Shown here: positions 8,587-16,489 of the stretch, one piece after another
How the letters are laid out: each line of letters begins with the position of its first letter
Numbering within the stretch: the first letter of the stretch is position 1
Assembly: GCF_033042135.1 (NCBI RefSeq)
Contig: NZ_WBXM01000014.1
Coordinates: forward strand, 62,001-126,000
Length of the DNA: 64,000 bases
Source of the DNA: Haloechinothrix sp033042135
Lineage (GTDB): Bacteria > Actinomycetota > Actinomycetes > Mycobacteriales > Pseudonocardiaceae
Direction: 5' to 3'
Notes under the pieces: generated by a model
The model's database searches: none
The model's input: the letters and a program-made list of their open reading frames with translations, nothing else
Told to the model about the DNA's origin: nothing
Made by a program: the position numbers and the translations under genes

Positions 8587-9009
8587 CTACTCGAACTCGA
8601 CGTCTTCGCCTTCCTCGACCGCATCACGCAGCCCAACAATGAACTGCCGGGTCACCCCCTGCCAACTCCCCCCCAGCTCCGGATCGTGCTCGACGGGCAA
8701 CACCGACACCAACTCATCGAGCCGATCCGCCAACGGGCCACAATGCTCGGCCTTAATCCGCCCCTCATTATCGGCATGCGTCAACAAGATCAACAACGGA
8801 TCCGGCTCCCCCACAATAGTGCACGGCACCCGATCCCACTCACCCTGCATCCGCGCCTGATCCACATGCCCCCAATCAACCACCGGATGCAACTCACCAC
8901 CCCCCAACGGCGCCACCGCATACCCAGCAGCCCGCGCCAAACCCGTACGCCACCGATTAAACGAGCTATACGGCCCCTCCCAACAATCAAACGACACCGC
9001 CAAACCCAT
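8587..9009 (-). CDS. Conserved-looking hypothetical protein, intact copy
   Basis: A 140-residue soluble protein starting MGLAVSFDCWEGPYSSFNRWR, with a central LLILLTHADNEGRI segment and an acidic tail (DAVEEGEDVEFE). It looks like a small actinobacterial family of unknown function; the fold is probably alpha/beta. It lies 62 bases downstream of the repeat-protein gene at 9072-9818 on the same strand. The first 14 codons of a second copy, also downstream of a paralogous repeat-protein gene, survive at 14257-14299, so the pair behaves as one duplicated module. Linkage to toxin cassettes suggests immunity, unproven. Confidence 0.6.
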   Translation of the reverse strand: MGLAVSFDCWEGPYSSFNRWRTGLARAAGYAVAPLGGGELHPVVDWGHVDQARMQGEWDRVPCTIVGEPDPLLILLTHADNEGRIKAEHCGPLADRLDELVSVLPVEHDPELGGSWQGVTRQFIVGLRDAVEEGEDVEFE

Positions 9010-9175
9010 ACAACACCTCCCTCACCAGCAACACTCAACAACGCCCACGACCCGACATCACGGCACGGGCGTTACCCATCGCCCCGCACCCGCGACTCCG
9101 CCGAACCACCCGCACGCGCCCGCACCCACGGCTCATCACCCGCCGACGACGCCACCAAACCCTCCACCGACCACC
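8968..9175. repeat. Direct repeat copy 1 (module duplication)
   Basis: This interval covers the end of the repeat-protein gene, the spacer, and the start of the small downstream gene. It is matched at 14257-14454 in the same orientation. About 95 bases inside the repeat-protein coding end are identical by eye; the spacer differs by a few changes and a roughly 10-base gap. Confidence 0.75.
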
Positions 9176-9818
9176 TGGCCTCACCCTGCCCACCAGCAAC
9201 CCCCTCACCAGGACGGGGCCACCGCCGCAACACCTCCTGCGCCTTGGCCGACACAGTCGAGTCTTCGGCGGCCCGCTCCAACACCGCATAGGCATCCGCC
9301 CGACCCGAACGCTCCAAGGTCTCAAACAACAACAACCGACTATTCCCATGCGCGGCATCCCCAGCCAACTCGATCACCTCAGCCACCTGCCGCTCATCCC
9401 CCACATCACACAACGACCCCACCGCCACCGCCAACGCATCCTTCGCCCCCTTCTCCTGCTCACCACGAAACGCCGCCACCACCTCATCCCACGCCCACCG
9501 AGCCGCCGGAACGTTCAGTGCACGGGCAATGCCTTCACGAACCCGAGCCGGATAATCCACCCCCAGGTGCCTTACCAAGACCGCTACCGCGTCCTCATAA
9601 GGCTTATACTTGTACATATCCCAGGCAGAATCAACGGCATACCCCAACTCACGCAACTCCGCCACCAACGGCGCCTCCGCCCGCCGCAACTCCGCCTGCC
9701 GTGCAGCCATCTCCGCCTCACGGCGATCCCGCTCAGCCACCCACTCCGGATCCGCCTCCAACTCCGCCATCAACTCCCCAGCCGTCACTGGCTCCTTTCG
9801 GTTCCTATCAGTTCCCAT
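9072..9818 (-). CDS. HEAT-like helical repeat protein, copy 1
   Basis: A 248-residue protein with a charged coiled N-terminus (AELEADPEWVAERDRREAEM) followed by paired helices of HEAT-repeat character (DAVAVLVRHLGVDYPARVREGIARAL; RLLLFETLERSGRADAYAVLERAAED). The last 35 residues (VEGLVASSAGDEPWVRARAG and beyond) are almost identical to the paralogue at 14351-15100, whereas the middle has diverged, which suggests recent conversion or selection on the tail. It precedes the small gene at 8587-9009. No family is firmly recognised; protein-protein binding is the likely role, and immunity against a toxin tip is possible. Confidence 0.65.
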   Translation of the reverse strand: MGTDRNRKEPVTAGELMAELEADPEWVAERDRREAEMAARQAELRRAEAPLVAELRELGYAVDSAWDMYKYKPYEDAVAVLVRHLGVDYPARVREGIARALNVPAARWAWDEVVAAFRGEQEKGAKDALAVAVGSLCDVGDERQVAEVIELAGDAAHGNSRLLLFETLERSGRADAYAVLERAAEDSTVSAKAQEVLRRWPRPGEGVAGGQGEARWSVEGLVASSAGDEPWVRARAGGSAESRVRGDG

Positions 9819-9850
9819 ACTGTTACCCCTTTTCTAGTGAGCCGATACGA

Positions 9851-10123
9851 TTACGGAATGGGTCGCCATTTTATCTTACCATCGCGTACAGCCTTTCGTA
9901 ACGGCTCAGCGAGCCTAGTGTCGGTCCGGGTGTCTAGATGCAGCTTCCGCCCCGTACTGTCGGCAAACTGCTTATAATCACGAATCTGTCTCGTATTGCT
10001 TAAATATTTCACATTCTTGACCTCATGCACTCCCTTGGATGTAATACCATCCGGTATACGATCTCGATTATTTACCGTTATCGCTTCTTTTTCGCCAATA
10101 TTATAGTGTTCTCGGGCTCCGGC
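9851..10123 (-). pseudogene. Restriction-endonuclease-fold toxin tip, N-terminally truncated by IS3
   Basis: The frame runs from inside the IS3 left end to TAA/TGA at 9851; residues derived from genomic DNA begin AGAREHYNIGEKEAI. The segments NNRDRIPDGI, HEVKNVKYLSNTRQIRDY and the closing VRDGKIKWRPIP fit the Tox-REase-7-like pattern (PDG ... EVKN ... catalytic core of a PD-(D/E)XK fold) found as C-terminal tips of polymorphic toxins. Everything upstream of the tip, including any Hint or Rhs part, is cut off at the IS boundary 10124. The DNA is visibly more AT-rich than its surroundings. With no start or secretion module it is presumably inactive. Confidence 0.65.
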
Positions 10124-10176
10124 TGAATCGCCCCAGGTTTGATGCCGCATCTTTCTGAGTTGGAAGGATGCAGTTC

Positions 10177-10488
10177 ATGCCGAAGAGGATCGATGAGCAG
10201 CTGAAGGCGCGGGCCGTGCGGCTGGTGCTTGAGCACCTGCAGGAGTACCCGTCGCTGACGGCGGCGTGCGAGGTCGTGGCGCGGCAGGTCGGGGTCGGCC
10301 AGGAGTCGGTGCGCCGGTGGGTGCGCCAGGCCCGGGTCGACGCTGGCGAGTGGCCCGGGGTGAGTAGTGAGGAGCGCGAGGAGATCAAGCGGCTGAAGGT
10401 CGAGAACCGTCAGCTGCGTGAGAACGTGGCGATTCTGAAGGCGGCCACGACTTTCTTCGCGGCCGAACTCGACCCCCGCAGCCGTTGA
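10177..10488 (+). CDS. IS3-family transposase OrfA
   Basis: About 103 residues (ATG 10177; an in-frame ATG at 10168 is also possible). It has the HTH of IS3 OrfA (DEQLKARAVRLVLEHLQEYP ... VGVGQESVRRWVRQARVD) and a leucine-zipper-like tail (EEIKRLKVENRQLRENVAILK). The stop overlaps the start of OrfB by four bases, with OrfB in the -1 frame, as usual for making OrfAB by frameshift. OrfA itself looks intact, but the element cannot move on its own because OrfB is broken. Confidence 0.9.
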   Translation: MPKRIDEQLKARAVRLVLEHLQEYPSLTAACEVVARQVGVGQESVRRWVRQARVDAGEWPGVSSEEREEIKRLKVENRQLRENVAILKAATTFFAAELDPRSR

Positions 10489-11009
10489 TCGCGGGGTTCA
10501 TCGATGCGATGCGTGTCGAGGGCCACGCGGTCGAGTCGATCTGTCGAGTCCTGTCCGAGCAGGGCTGCCAGATCGCCGCGCGGACCTACCGGGAGTGGCG
10601 CCGGACCGTCCGTCCGGTGGCGGCCCGCACCCTCACCGACGCGCAGGTGATCGACGCGATGCGCACGTGGGGGCTGTCCGGTGTGCGGCGGGCCAAGGGC
10701 ATCCGGACCACGATCCCGGCCAGGGACGGTAAGCGGGCCGGTGACCTGCTGGACCGCGACTTCACCGCAGCCGCGCCCAACACCAAGTGGGTCACCGACT
10801 TCACCTACTGCCGCAGCTGGGCCGGATTCGTCTACGTCGCCTTCATCGTCGACGTGTTCGCCCAAAAGATCGTGGCCTGGCACGCCGCGATGCCCAAGGA
10901 CACCACGCTGGTGATGATCCCGCTGCGGATGGCGCTGTGGCAGCGCGACCGCGAGGGACAGCCGGTGGCCGGCGGGGAGTTGATCGCGCACTCCGATGCC
11001 GGGTCGCAA
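10485..11009 (+). pseudogene. IS3 OrfB, 5' part
   Basis: The frame begins at a TTG overlapping the OrfA stop and encodes the HTH_21 region (IDAMRVEGHAVESICRVLSE) and the rve integrase core with first catalytic Asp (KWVTDFTYCRSWAGFVYVAF) and second (LIAHSDAGSQ). It is cut after the GSQ codons by the IS30 insertion at about 11010. The missing part continues at 13922. Confidence 0.88.
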
Positions 11010-11056
11010 GGCGGATTCCAGGGGTCGTCGCAACACCTCGATGATGGAGGTGTTTT

Positions 11057-12310
11057 ATGCCGTCACAGCAGGCGGATTCGGGCGGTGGTCGACGGCAACA
11101 GGCGGCGGATCGTGCGGTGCGGCCGTCGATGTGGTCGCCGGGGCGTCCGCTGCCGCGTAGGGAGGTCAGGCGGGCGTTCTGGAGCCGGATCGCCGAGGGC
11201 GCCAGTAGCGAGGAGGCCGCGCTGGCGTGCGGCGTGGCGCAGGCGGTCGGTTCCCGCTGGTTCCGTCAGGCTGGCGGCATGCCACCGATCAACGTTGCCG
11301 AGCCGTCGGGCCGGTATTTGTCGTTCGCCGAACGCGAGGAGATAGCGATCTTGAAAGCGCAGGGTCGTGGCGTGCGAGAGATCGCACGCCGGATCGGGAG
11401 GGACCCTGGGACGATCTCGCGTGAGCTGCGGCGCAATGCCGCGACCCGTGCCGGTGAGCGTGAGTATCGGGCGTCGGTAGCGCAATGGAAGGCCGAGAAG
11501 GTCGCCCAACGGCCGAAGATCGCGAAGCTGGCAGCCAATGAGCGGCTGCGTGAGTACGTGAGCGAACGGCTCTCCGGTACGGTCACCGGCGCCGACGGCA
11601 AGCCGATATCCGGGCCGAACGTGCCCTGGGCCGGTCGACGCCACGGGCCGCGGGCGGACCCGCCGGTGGGGAGCCTGCTGGAGCCCGGAGCAAATCAGCA
11701 AGCGACTGCGGGTCGATTACCCCCATGATGAGAGAATGCGCATCAGTCACGAGACGATCTATCAATCGCTGTATGTGCACGGCCGGGGGGCGCTCAAACG
11801 CGAGCTGACCGCGTGCCTACGCACCGGCCGCGCCCTTCGTGAGCCGCGAGCGAGGACCCAGTCGAAGGGTAAGAAGTTCGTTACCGACGAGGTGCGGATC
11901 AGCCAACGGCCGGCCGAGGTCACTGACCGGGCCGTGCCCGGGCACTGGGAAGGTGATCTGATCATCGGGTTGAATCGATCGGCGATCGGCACGCTGGTCG
12001 AGCGCACCAGCCGGTTCACGATGCTGCTGCACCTACCGAGGATGCAGGGATACGGCGGCGGGACCGTCAAGAACGGGCCGCCTCTGGCCGGGCACGGCGC
12101 CGAAGCGGTCCGGGACGCGATCCTCGCCCAACTCGGCTCAATGCCCGAGCAGCTGCGCCGATCATTGACCTGGGACCAAGGCGCCGAAATGGCACACCAC
12201 GTCCAACTCACGATCGATTCCGGGATCGCCGTCTACTTCGCCGACCCCGCCTCGCCCTGGCAGCGCGGCAGCAACGAAAACACCAACGGACTCCTGCGCC
12301 AATACTTCCC
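11057..12310 (+). pseudogene. IS30 transposase, main part, frameshifted and truncated
   Basis: The N-terminal frame carries the IS30 HTH (LSFAEREEIAILKAQG, then REIARRIGRDPGTISRELRRN). Around 11590-11650 a frameshift moves the reading into the frame that continues RRWGACWSPEQISKRLRVDYP and then MRISHETIYQSLYV. The catalytic part follows (PGHWEGDLIIG with the first Asp, LTWDQGAEM with the second, SPWQRGSNENTNGLLRQYFP with the Glu). The frame is broken after YFP by IS110 at about 12311. Two lesions make it inactive. Confidence 0.88.
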
Positions 12311-12565
12311 GACTTGTATGTCTCCAGCGGTGTCGTGATCGGGTTGGCCGCCCGTAACGTGCCGCAGGAGGCCGGGCAGGCTGGCTCGAGTACTTCCTGC
12401 CGCCCCGGTGGGGCTGGCTGTCTTTGGGTGTGTCGACCTGCCCGGACTCCGTTCGCGGCCTGACTCAACAGAGGCGTGAACTGCGAGGCCACCCTGGTTC
12501 TCGAAGTCGGACTGTCGGCCGCGGATTCCCCGACCCCGACCATGCGAGAACGGAGACTGCCGCCG
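12311..12565 (+). other. IS110 non-coding left end, candidate bridge-RNA region
   Basis: The family-typical transposase start is ATG 12566, leaving about 255 bases of left end without convincing coding content. In IS110-group elements such as IS621 a structured bridge RNA encoded in this position pairs with target and donor DNA and guides insertion. Placement here is by position only; loops matching the YFP-KGT target junction were not resolved by eye. Confidence 0.35.
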
Positions 12566-13732
12566 ATGATGCTGATCGGTATCGACCCGCACAAGCACAC
12601 TCATACCGCGACGACCGTGGCCCCGGACACCAACCAGGACGTTGCCTCGATGCGCTTCGGCGCCAGCCTGAGCGAGTACGAGCGCATGCTGGACTGGGCC
12701 GCCCAGTGGCCCCAGCGGCGCTGGGCGGTCGAAAACGCCGACGGCATGGGGCGACACGTGTCCTCCTGGCTGCTGGCCCGGGGAGAACAGGTCGTGGATG
12801 CGCCGCCGCGCGCGACCGCGCGGGTGCGGCAGCTCTCCCGCGGGGCGGGGCGCAAGAATGACCGCATTGATGCGGCTGCCGCAGCGTGCGTCGCCGCACT
12901 GCAAGGCGAGGCCTATCCGCTGCACCCCGAAGGCCCCACTGACGCTCTGGCACTACTCGACGAGCGCCGCACGAACATCTCCCAGGCTCGGGTGCGGGCC
13001 GCGAATCAGCTCCATGCCTTGTTGCGGGCGCTGCTTCCCGGCGGGGCACCACGCGAGCTCTCCGCGGCCAAAGCCGAGCAACTGCTGGCGTCTTTCGGTC
13101 CCGCTGGCATCGTCGAACGCACCCGCTACCAGCTGGCCACCGACCTGATCGCCGAGATCCGTGCCTACGACGTGAAGCTCAACGACAACGCCAAGGCCAT
13201 GGCCGGGCTCGTCGAACACACCGGCAGCACATTGACCAGCATCCCCGGCGTCGGTGTGATCACCGCCGCGCGCCTGCTGGCCCATACCCGCAATCCTGGC
13301 CGGTTTCCGACCGCGGCCGCGTTCGCCAACTACGCCGGCACCGCTCCCATCGAGATCGCCAGCGCCGAGCGCACGCGTCATCGCCTGTCACGCCGTGGTA
13401 ATCGCCAACTCAACTCGGCGCTGCACATCATCGCCATCACCCAAACCCGACAACCAGGAAGCCCCGGCAACACCTACTACACCGGTAAGCTCGCCGAAGG
13501 AAAAACCCGACGTGAAGCACAACGCTGCCTGAAACGTCGACTCGCCAACCGCATCTGGCGCACCATGATCGCCGACGAACGCAACCGCACATCAGGGACG
13601 GGTCCGGGAGGACACTCGGGGGCGACTCTGACATCCAGCGCGGCCGGCGCAACCCCGCCCGCCGACTCTTCGGATCAGTCACTTCCCGGACCCGTCGACA
13701 ACGAGCCTACCTCCCCAACGCCACCGGGTTGA
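12566..13732 (+). CDS. IS110-family transposase (DEDD/serine recombinase)
   Basis: A 388-residue protein from ATG 12566, preceded by GGAGA. The N-terminal RuvC-like DEDD domain shows Asp in LIGIDPHKHTHT, Glu in WAVENADG and the NDRIDAAAAA Asp pair. The C-terminal transposase_20 domain holds SIPGVGVITAARLLA and YAGTAPIEIASAERTRHRLS with the likely nucleophilic Ser, then GNRQLNSAL. The gene appears intact, making this the only element of the nest that might still move. The open frame extends 30 codons upstream, but those codons lie in the presumed non-coding left end. Confidence 0.92.
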   Translation: MMLIGIDPHKHTHTATTVAPDTNQDVASMRFGASLSEYERMLDWAAQWPQRRWAVENADGMGRHVSSWLLARGEQVVDAPPRATARVRQLSRGAGRKNDRIDAAAAACVAALQGEAYPLHPEGPTDALALLDERRTNISQARVRAANQLHALLRALLPGGAPRELSAAKAEQLLASFGPAGIVERTRYQLATDLIAEIRAYDVKLNDNAKAMAGLVEHTGSTLTSIPGVGVITAARLLAHTRNPGRFPTAAAFANYAGTAPIEIASAERTRHRLSRRGNRQLNSALHIIAITQTRQPGSPGNTYYTGKLAEGKTRREAQRCLKRRLANRIWRTMIADERNRTSGTGPGGHSGATLTSSAAGATPPADSSDQSLPGPVDNEPTSPTPPG

Positions 13733-13749
13733 CAAACACAGAGGCACCC

Positions 13750-13887
13750 AAAGGAACCGACCTGTCCCGCTGGGGCGTCGACGAGCTCGACGCAGTCGCC
13801 GCCACCCTCAACCGCCGTCCACGTAAGACACTCGCGTGGCGCACTCCAGCCGAAGCATTCACCGACCAGTTATCATCTGTCGCGTAG
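13750..13887 (+). pseudogene. IS30 transposase, 3' remainder
   Basis: This stretch completes the IS30 reading after IS110: KGTDLSRWGVDELDAVAATL, then NRRPRKTLAWRTPAEAF and a TAG at 13885-13887. The NRRPRK..W.TP pattern is the standard IS30 C-terminus. It has no start of its own. Confidence 0.9.
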
Positions 13888-13921
13888 GTCAATGTTGCAG
13901 CGACCCCTTGAACCTAAGCAA

Positions 13922-14229
13922 TACACCTCTATCCGGTTCGCCGAGCACCTCGAGCTCGAGGAGATCCGGCCGTCGATCGGCTCGGTGGGCGATCGTATGA
14001 CAACGCCCTGATGGAAAGCGTGATCGGCCTGTTCACAACCGAGTGCATCCGCACCACCGTCTTCCACGACCACCCGTTCCTCACCATCGCCGACGTCGAG
14101 TTCGCCACCGCCGGCTGGGTCGACTGGTACAACAACCAGCGGCTGCACAGTAGCCTCGGCTACGTGCCGCCCGTCAAGTACGAGGCAGCCCACTACGCAA
14201 CCCTCAACCGAAAGCCGCAACCCGCATAG
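13922..14229 (+). pseudogene. IS3 OrfB, 3' remainder with a frameshift
   Basis: The reading resumes YTSIRFAEHLELEEIRPSIG right after the IS30 end. At GSVGDR the expected codon for Tyr is one base short, so the sequence slips frame near 13996 before continuing DNALMESVIGLFTTE (catalytic Glu), GWVDWYNNQRLHSSLGY and VPPVKYE to TAG 14227-14229. The single-base loss is independent of the IS30 insertion. Confidence 0.88.
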
Positions 14230-14256
14230 GAGCGGCAAAGAACCAGGGGCGCTTCA

Positions 14257-14299
14257 ATACGGCCCCTCCCAACACTCAAACGACACCACCAACCCCATA
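14257..14299 (-). pseudogene. 5' fragment of a second copy of the 8587-9009 gene
   Basis: From ATG 14299 the minus strand reads MGLVVSFECWEGPY and is then cut by the IS3 right end at 14256. The intact paralogue reads MGLAVSFDCWEGPY. Everything after codon 14 has been lost, not just displaced, because the sequence on the far side of IS3 is unrelated. Confidence 0.8.
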
Positions 14300-14454
14300 C
14301 AACACCTCCAACACCCCACAACGCTCACGACCCGACATCACGGCACGAGCCTAGCCACCGCCCCGCACCCGCGACTCCGCCGAACCACCCGCACGCGCCC
14401 GCACCCACGGCTCATCACCCGCCGACGACGCCACCAAACCCTCCACCGACCACC
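14257..14454. repeat. Direct repeat copy 2 (module duplication)
   Basis: Matches 8968-9175 in the same orientation. It starts exactly at the IS3 right boundary and runs into the end of the second repeat-protein gene. The coding end is identical by eye over about 95 bases. Confidence 0.75.
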
Positions 14455-15100
14455 GAAGCTCACTGCGCCCCCCGGAATCCTCGCCCCCGCTCGGCCGCGG
14501 CCACCGCCGCAGAATCCGCTCCGCCTCCCCCGCCACGGCTGGATCCTCGGCCGCCTGCTCCAACACCGCATACGCATCCGCACGACCCGAACGCTCCAAC
14601 ACCCCAAACAACAACAACCGACTCGACCCATGCGAAGCATCCCCAGCCAACTCCACCACCGTGCTCACCTGCCCCTCATCCCCCACATCACACAACGACC
14701 CCAACGCCACCGCAAGACCATCCTTCGGCCCTTTCTCCTGCTCACGCCGAAACACCGCCACCAACTCACCCCACGCCTCACGCGCCTCCGGCACCCCCAA
14801 CGCCCGCGCGATCCCCTCCCGCACCCGAGCCGGATACTCGCCTCCCAAATGCCGCAGCAACACCGGCACCGCATCCGCATACGGCTTATGCCTATACAAC
14901 TCCCACACCGACTTCACCGGATACCCCAACCCCTGCAACTCCCCCACCAACGGCGCCTCCGCCCGCCGCCACTCATCCACCCGAGCCTGATGCTCCGCCT
15001 CACGGCGATCCCGCTCAGCCACCCACTCCGGATCCGACTCCAACGCCGCCACCAACTCCGCAGCCGTACGACCACCACGCCGACGCCGACCAGCACACAC
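14351..15100 (-). CDS. HEAT-like helical repeat protein, copy 2
   Basis: A 249-residue paralogue of the protein at 9072-9818. Shared landmarks include ESDPEWVAERDRREAE, RAEAPLVGELQGLGYPV, EYPARVREGIARALG, EQEKGPKDGLAVALGSLCDV and the nearly identical tail. The N-terminal ten residues are Arg-rich, so a slightly later start is possible. Its downstream partner gene was destroyed by IS3. Function is unknown. Confidence 0.65.
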   Translation of the reverse strand: MCAGRRRRGGRTAAELVAALESDPEWVAERDRREAEHQARVDEWRRAEAPLVGELQGLGYPVKSVWELYRHKPYADAVPVLLRHLGGEYPARVREGIARALGVPEAREAWGELVAVFRREQEKGPKDGLAVALGSLCDVGDEGQVSTVVELAGDASHGSSRLLLFGVLERSGRADAYAVLEQAAEDPAVAGEAERILRRWPRPSGGEDSGGRSELRWSVEGLVASSAGDEPWVRARAGGSAESRVRGGG

Positions 15101-15291
15101 ACCACATCACCTCCAGCGCGTATGGCCAGCTACTACGGTATGGGCCATACCCTGACCGTGCTGGCGTTCGCGTCAATAAACTCCTGTGGGGCGCTAAACG
15201 GGATCGCAAGTGATCGATAACCTGACGGTCCCCGAACGAACCAGATGTTCCGCACGAAATAGCAACGGCTGGCCAGGAAAGTGAATTTCAC

Positions 15292-15630
15292 CTACCCCTC
15301 CCGCCTACACGCATCCAACGCCCGAATCATAAACGGCCACAGCCAGTTAACATCATCCCACAGATCGAAGGAACACAGCTCCTGACCCTCCACCGTCCAC
15401 ACGATTGCACCCGGAACCCAGGTGCAATCGCCGTCAAAACGATCAAGACCATGGATCGGGATGAACTCACCCTCACCAAGCCGCACATAACTACGACTAT
15501 TGATAACACTCATGGCGCAGGGTAAAACTGTACGATCCTCGTCCGACATCCAAAACATACTGAGCCCTTCCCAACCTGGGTGGACGGTGGTTGGCGGGTA
15601 GTCGGCCCAAGCCATGTCGGTGATTAACAA
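15292..15630 (-). CDS. Hypothetical protein, candidate immunity protein
   Basis: The start is taken as TTG 15630 because AGGAGG lies eight bases ahead of it; ATG 15615 is the alternative. About 112 residues, acidic and rich in Trp and Phe (MAWADYPPTTVHPGWEGLSMFW; DDVNWLWPFMIRALDACRREG). No family is recognised. It lies next to an IS630 fragment and downstream of the barstar-like gene, on the same strand as the toxin cassettes, and has the size of an immunity protein; the partner toxin is not seen. Confidence 0.5.
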   Translation of the reverse strand: MLITDMAWADYPPTTVHPGWEGLSMFWMSDEDRTVLPCAMSVINSRSYVRLGEGEFIPIHGLDRFDGDCTWVPGAIVWTVEGQELCSFDLWDDVNWLWPFMIRALDACRREG

Positions 15631-15682
15631 AGAGTCAACCTCCTGGTAGGAGCGGTGTCGACCAAGATCACCAAGAATCTTC

Positions 15683-15811
15683 CGCACAGCGCACCACAAT
15701 CCGCGACAGCAACGCCAACGCCTGCGCGGTCCTCCGCCGACGCGACCACCCACCCAGGACGCTACGCTCCTCGTCGGCCAGGTCCACGGGCTCAAGCGTC
15801 CGGCTCGGCAT
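15683..15811 (-). pseudogene. N-terminal fragment of an IS630-family transposase
   Basis: From ATG 15811 the minus strand reads about 43 codons with LADEERSVLGGWSRRRRTAQ and ALALLSRIVVRCA, the characteristic start of IS630 transposases (HTH and following helix). The reading then runs into unrelated sequence. The rest of 15631-15970 has no gene; a stretch before 15960 could hold the old element end. Confidence 0.65.
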
Positions 15812-15970
15812 CGCCACATCCTACAGCCACCAACGAACTACCAACCCACGACACTAGTTATCGTGTACACCCCGAAAGACGTCTTCATTTGAGCAACCAC
15901 TCCCGTCCCGACCAACTGTGGCTGTCAATGCGACCAGAAGACTCGGAGAGCTAGGCAGCGGTGCCTGTCG

Positions 15971-16489
15971 TCAAAAATCAGGATAGTCAACAACGAACAC
16001 CTCCTGAATGTCAATCGTACCAGGGTACTTCGCCGCTTGACGCATAGACTCATTCTCCTGCTCAAACATTTCGGAAAGCTTTGATACGATCTTCTTGTCA
16101 TCGCCCATAAATGCAACAACAAAAGGAACGTTCTGTGTACGCAAGCGATCGTATACTCCGACTATAACGATGATAAATGACTTGAGCGTCTCCATACGAT
16201 CGGCAAGCAAGTTGCCGTGACCGGTGACAAACCATACCATTCCGGATTCGTTGGCCACATAATCGGTATCTGATATCCAATCGATAGCCCCATCAATCCC
16301 GCCGATCGGATCAGGAAGCACAAGCTCCAGGTTCAGGATGTCGATCAGTGAATCATTATCTACCGCTGCACCAACATCAAGATGTACGACACTCGAACCT
16401 GCCTTGCGCATCGCGGACTCAATGACTTCAGATTGCCTTTGATCGGCTGACAAATAAACTACATTGGAGGGAATAACTGTACTCATCAT
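15971..16489 (-). CDS. Barstar-like immunity protein
   Basis: A 172-residue acidic protein. Its ATG 16489 overlaps the stop of the RNase toxin in an ATGA, giving tight translational coupling. The segment LELVLPDPIGGIDGAIDWIS recalls the barstar signature (LP..G.NLDALWD) and the core strand VPFVVAFMGDD is near the end, consistent with a barstar relative; similarity is partial, so the label rests also on the guanyl-RNase partner. It is longer than classical barstar (about 90 residues). The DNA is AT-richer than the flanks. Confidence 0.6.
   Translation of the reverse strand: MMSTVIPSNVVYLSADQRQSEVIESAMRKAGSSVVHLDVGAAVDNDSLIDILNLELVLPDPIGGIDGAIDWISDTDYVANESGMVWFVTGHGNLLADRMETLKSFIIVIVGVYDRLRTQNVPFVVAFMGDDKKIVSKLSEMFEQENESMRQAAKYPGTIDIQEVFVVDYPDF

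Larger units (their letters stand above)
12311..13749 (+). mobile_element. IS110-family element inserted in IS30
   Basis: Boundaries come from the host gene: the IS30 codons YFP end at 12310 and resume at KGTDLSRWG from 13750, so the insert is about 1.44 kb. No terminal inverted repeats are visible, as expected for IS110 relatives. A CCC occurs at both junctions, so the exact edge is uncertain by a few bases. It carries one transposase gene and a non-coding left end of about 255 bases. Confidence 0.88.
11010..13917 (+). mobile_element. IS30-family element inserted in IS3 OrfB, itself interrupted by IS110
   Basis: Ends are defined by imperfect inverted repeats: left about 11011-11035 (GATTCCAGGGGTCGTCGCAA) and right 13893-13917 (complement GGTTCAAGGGGTCGCTGCAA). 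A GCAA occurs on each side (11006-11009 and 13918-13921) and is the likely target duplication. Joining the outer flanks restores the IS3 OrfB reading HSDAGSQ-YTSIRF exactly. Without IS110 the element is about 1.47 kb. Confidence 0.85.
10124..14256 (+). mobile_element. IS3-family element, interrupted by a nested IS30/IS110
   Basis: Imperfect terminal inverted repeats are visible: left 10124-10147 (TGAATCGCCCCAGGTTTGAT...) and right 14232-14256, whose complement reads TGAAGCGCCCCTGGTTCTTT.... Removing the insert leaves about 1.2 kb, normal for IS3. It carries orfA, and orfB split into two parts. No direct target repeat is seen: the bases outside are GGC on the left and ATA on the right, and the two flanks belong to different genes, so a deletion or rearrangement has happened at one end. 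Confidence 0.85.

Noticed and set aside
12380..12395. A CTGGCTCGAGTAC match in the IS110 left end to the Rhs scar at 8464-8542
   Set aside because: The match is only about 13 bases and neighbouring bases do not align; taken as chance.
15015..15291. Possible small genes between the second repeat-protein gene and 15292
   Set aside because: Only low-complexity Arg/Ser/Gly frames; a GGTATGGGCCATACC palindrome is present but too short to call.
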